Below are positions 63,779 through 64,000 of a stretch of 64,000 bases of DNA, piece after piece. The notes beneath the pieces were generated by a model. That model was given only the letters and a program-made list of their open reading frames with translations, was not told the origin of the DNA and made no database searches. The first letter of the stretch is position 1, and the number at the start of each line of letters is the position of its first letter. The DNA comes from JAEUNX01 sp034004685 (GTDB lineage Bacteria; Pseudomonadota; Gammaproteobacteria; Burkholderiales; Rhodocyclaceae): positions 56,682 to 120,681 of the forward strand of contig JAVEWG010000006.1 in the NCBI GenBank assembly GCA_034004685.1, given 5' to 3'. The position numbers were made by a program, and so were the translations under genes.

Positions 63779-64000
63779 TCAGAAGGTGGTCTGGTAGGTC
63801 AGCCCCAACCAGGCCTTGTCGTTATAAGGCGCGCCAAGCACCCGATTCAAAGGGCGATTGGAGTCCATCTTGAAGCGATAATTGTTGAAGGCGATATCGA
63901 CGATGTGACGGTTCTCGTAGGTGAAGCTCAGACCCACCTTGTAGGTGAGGGTCCCTACGTTGCCACCGCCGTTCTGGGGGGCGTTGCCGCTGAAATTGTA
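63779..64000 (-). CDS. DUF1302 outer-membrane protein, C-terminal part (truncated by window edge)
   Basis: Translation of the visible 73 codons ends YNDKAWLGLTYQTTF-stop. The alternating pattern, the strand TYKVGLSFTYENRHIVDIAF and the final Phe are typical of a beta-barrel outer-membrane protein. Position next to DUF1329 and the fit to DUF1302 C-termini give the family. It is incomplete, so pore and signal peptide are unseen. It lies 13 bp upstream of the DUF1329 start and is likely co-transcribed. Confidence 0.8.
   Translation of the reverse strand, partial: YNFSGNAPQNGGGNVGTLTYKVGLSFTYENRHIVDIAFNNYRFKMDSNRPLNRVLGAPYNDKAWLGLTYQTTF

Overview
This is GC-rich bacterial DNA with overlapping genes, NAD/FAD chemistry and a Mo-dependent nitrate pathway. 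Gene content suggests a betaproteobacterium, most simply a member of the Rhodocyclales/Sterolibacteriaceae type that degrades steroids or other bulky hydrophobic acids. The taxonomic call is inference from gene families, not from a marker gene. No rRNA, tRNA, CRISPR array, transposase or integrase was seen.

Region 1 (1-13442) is a defence island read entirely on the + strand. It holds the C-terminal part of an SNF2/DEAD-type helicase, a DUF262/DUF1524 (GmrSD-like) protein, a DUF4391 protein, an RloA/RloB pair (AAA15 ATPase plus Toprim-like protein, AbiL-like), a type III-style Mod methyltransferase, an AlbA_2/RecG-like ATPase inserted between mod and res, and the type III Res subunit. Mod carries an AT-rich central block in an otherwise GC-rich gene, as expected of a swapped target recognition domain.

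Region 2 (13443-26857) is mostly core or housekeeping: exodeoxyribonuclease III, an alpha/beta hydrolase, a Crp/Fnr regulator, an acyl-CoA dehydrogenase pair, Hsp15, catalase-peroxidase KatG, a membrane diguanylate cyclase, a LEA14-like lipoprotein, two tandem 3-hydroxyisobutyrate dehydrogenase paralogues and YbiB.

Region 3 (26858-37470) is for nitrate assimilation: nasA, dsbB, nirB, a possible micro-ORF, nirD, a NarK-type transporter and a fused PP2C phosphatase/Ser-Thr kinase. Sigma-54 promoters with exact GG-N10-GC spacing lie ahead of nasA and nirB, and an NtrC-like palindrome lies ahead of nasA, so nitrogen control is likely. A broken redoxin gene lies between ybiB and nasA.

Region 4 (37471-64000) is a catabolic/transport region: two tandem LysR regulators, an SDR, a TIM-barrel isomerase, an epimerase, a sulfotransferase, a DUF1214 protein, two hotdog thioesterases, four AMP-forming acyl-CoA ligases, a thiolase-like protein lacking classical catalytic residues, an alpha-methylacyl-CoA racemase with the complete catalytic triad, an MFS transporter, a periplasmic beta-propeller, and an RND/MMPL permease with YCF48-like, DUF1329 and DUF1302 partners. 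Together they look like uptake, CoA activation, epimerisation and shortening of a branched, hydrophobic acyl chain; the substrate is not identifiable from sequence. Two of the ligases share a 363-bp block of identical DNA, a sign of recent gene conversion.
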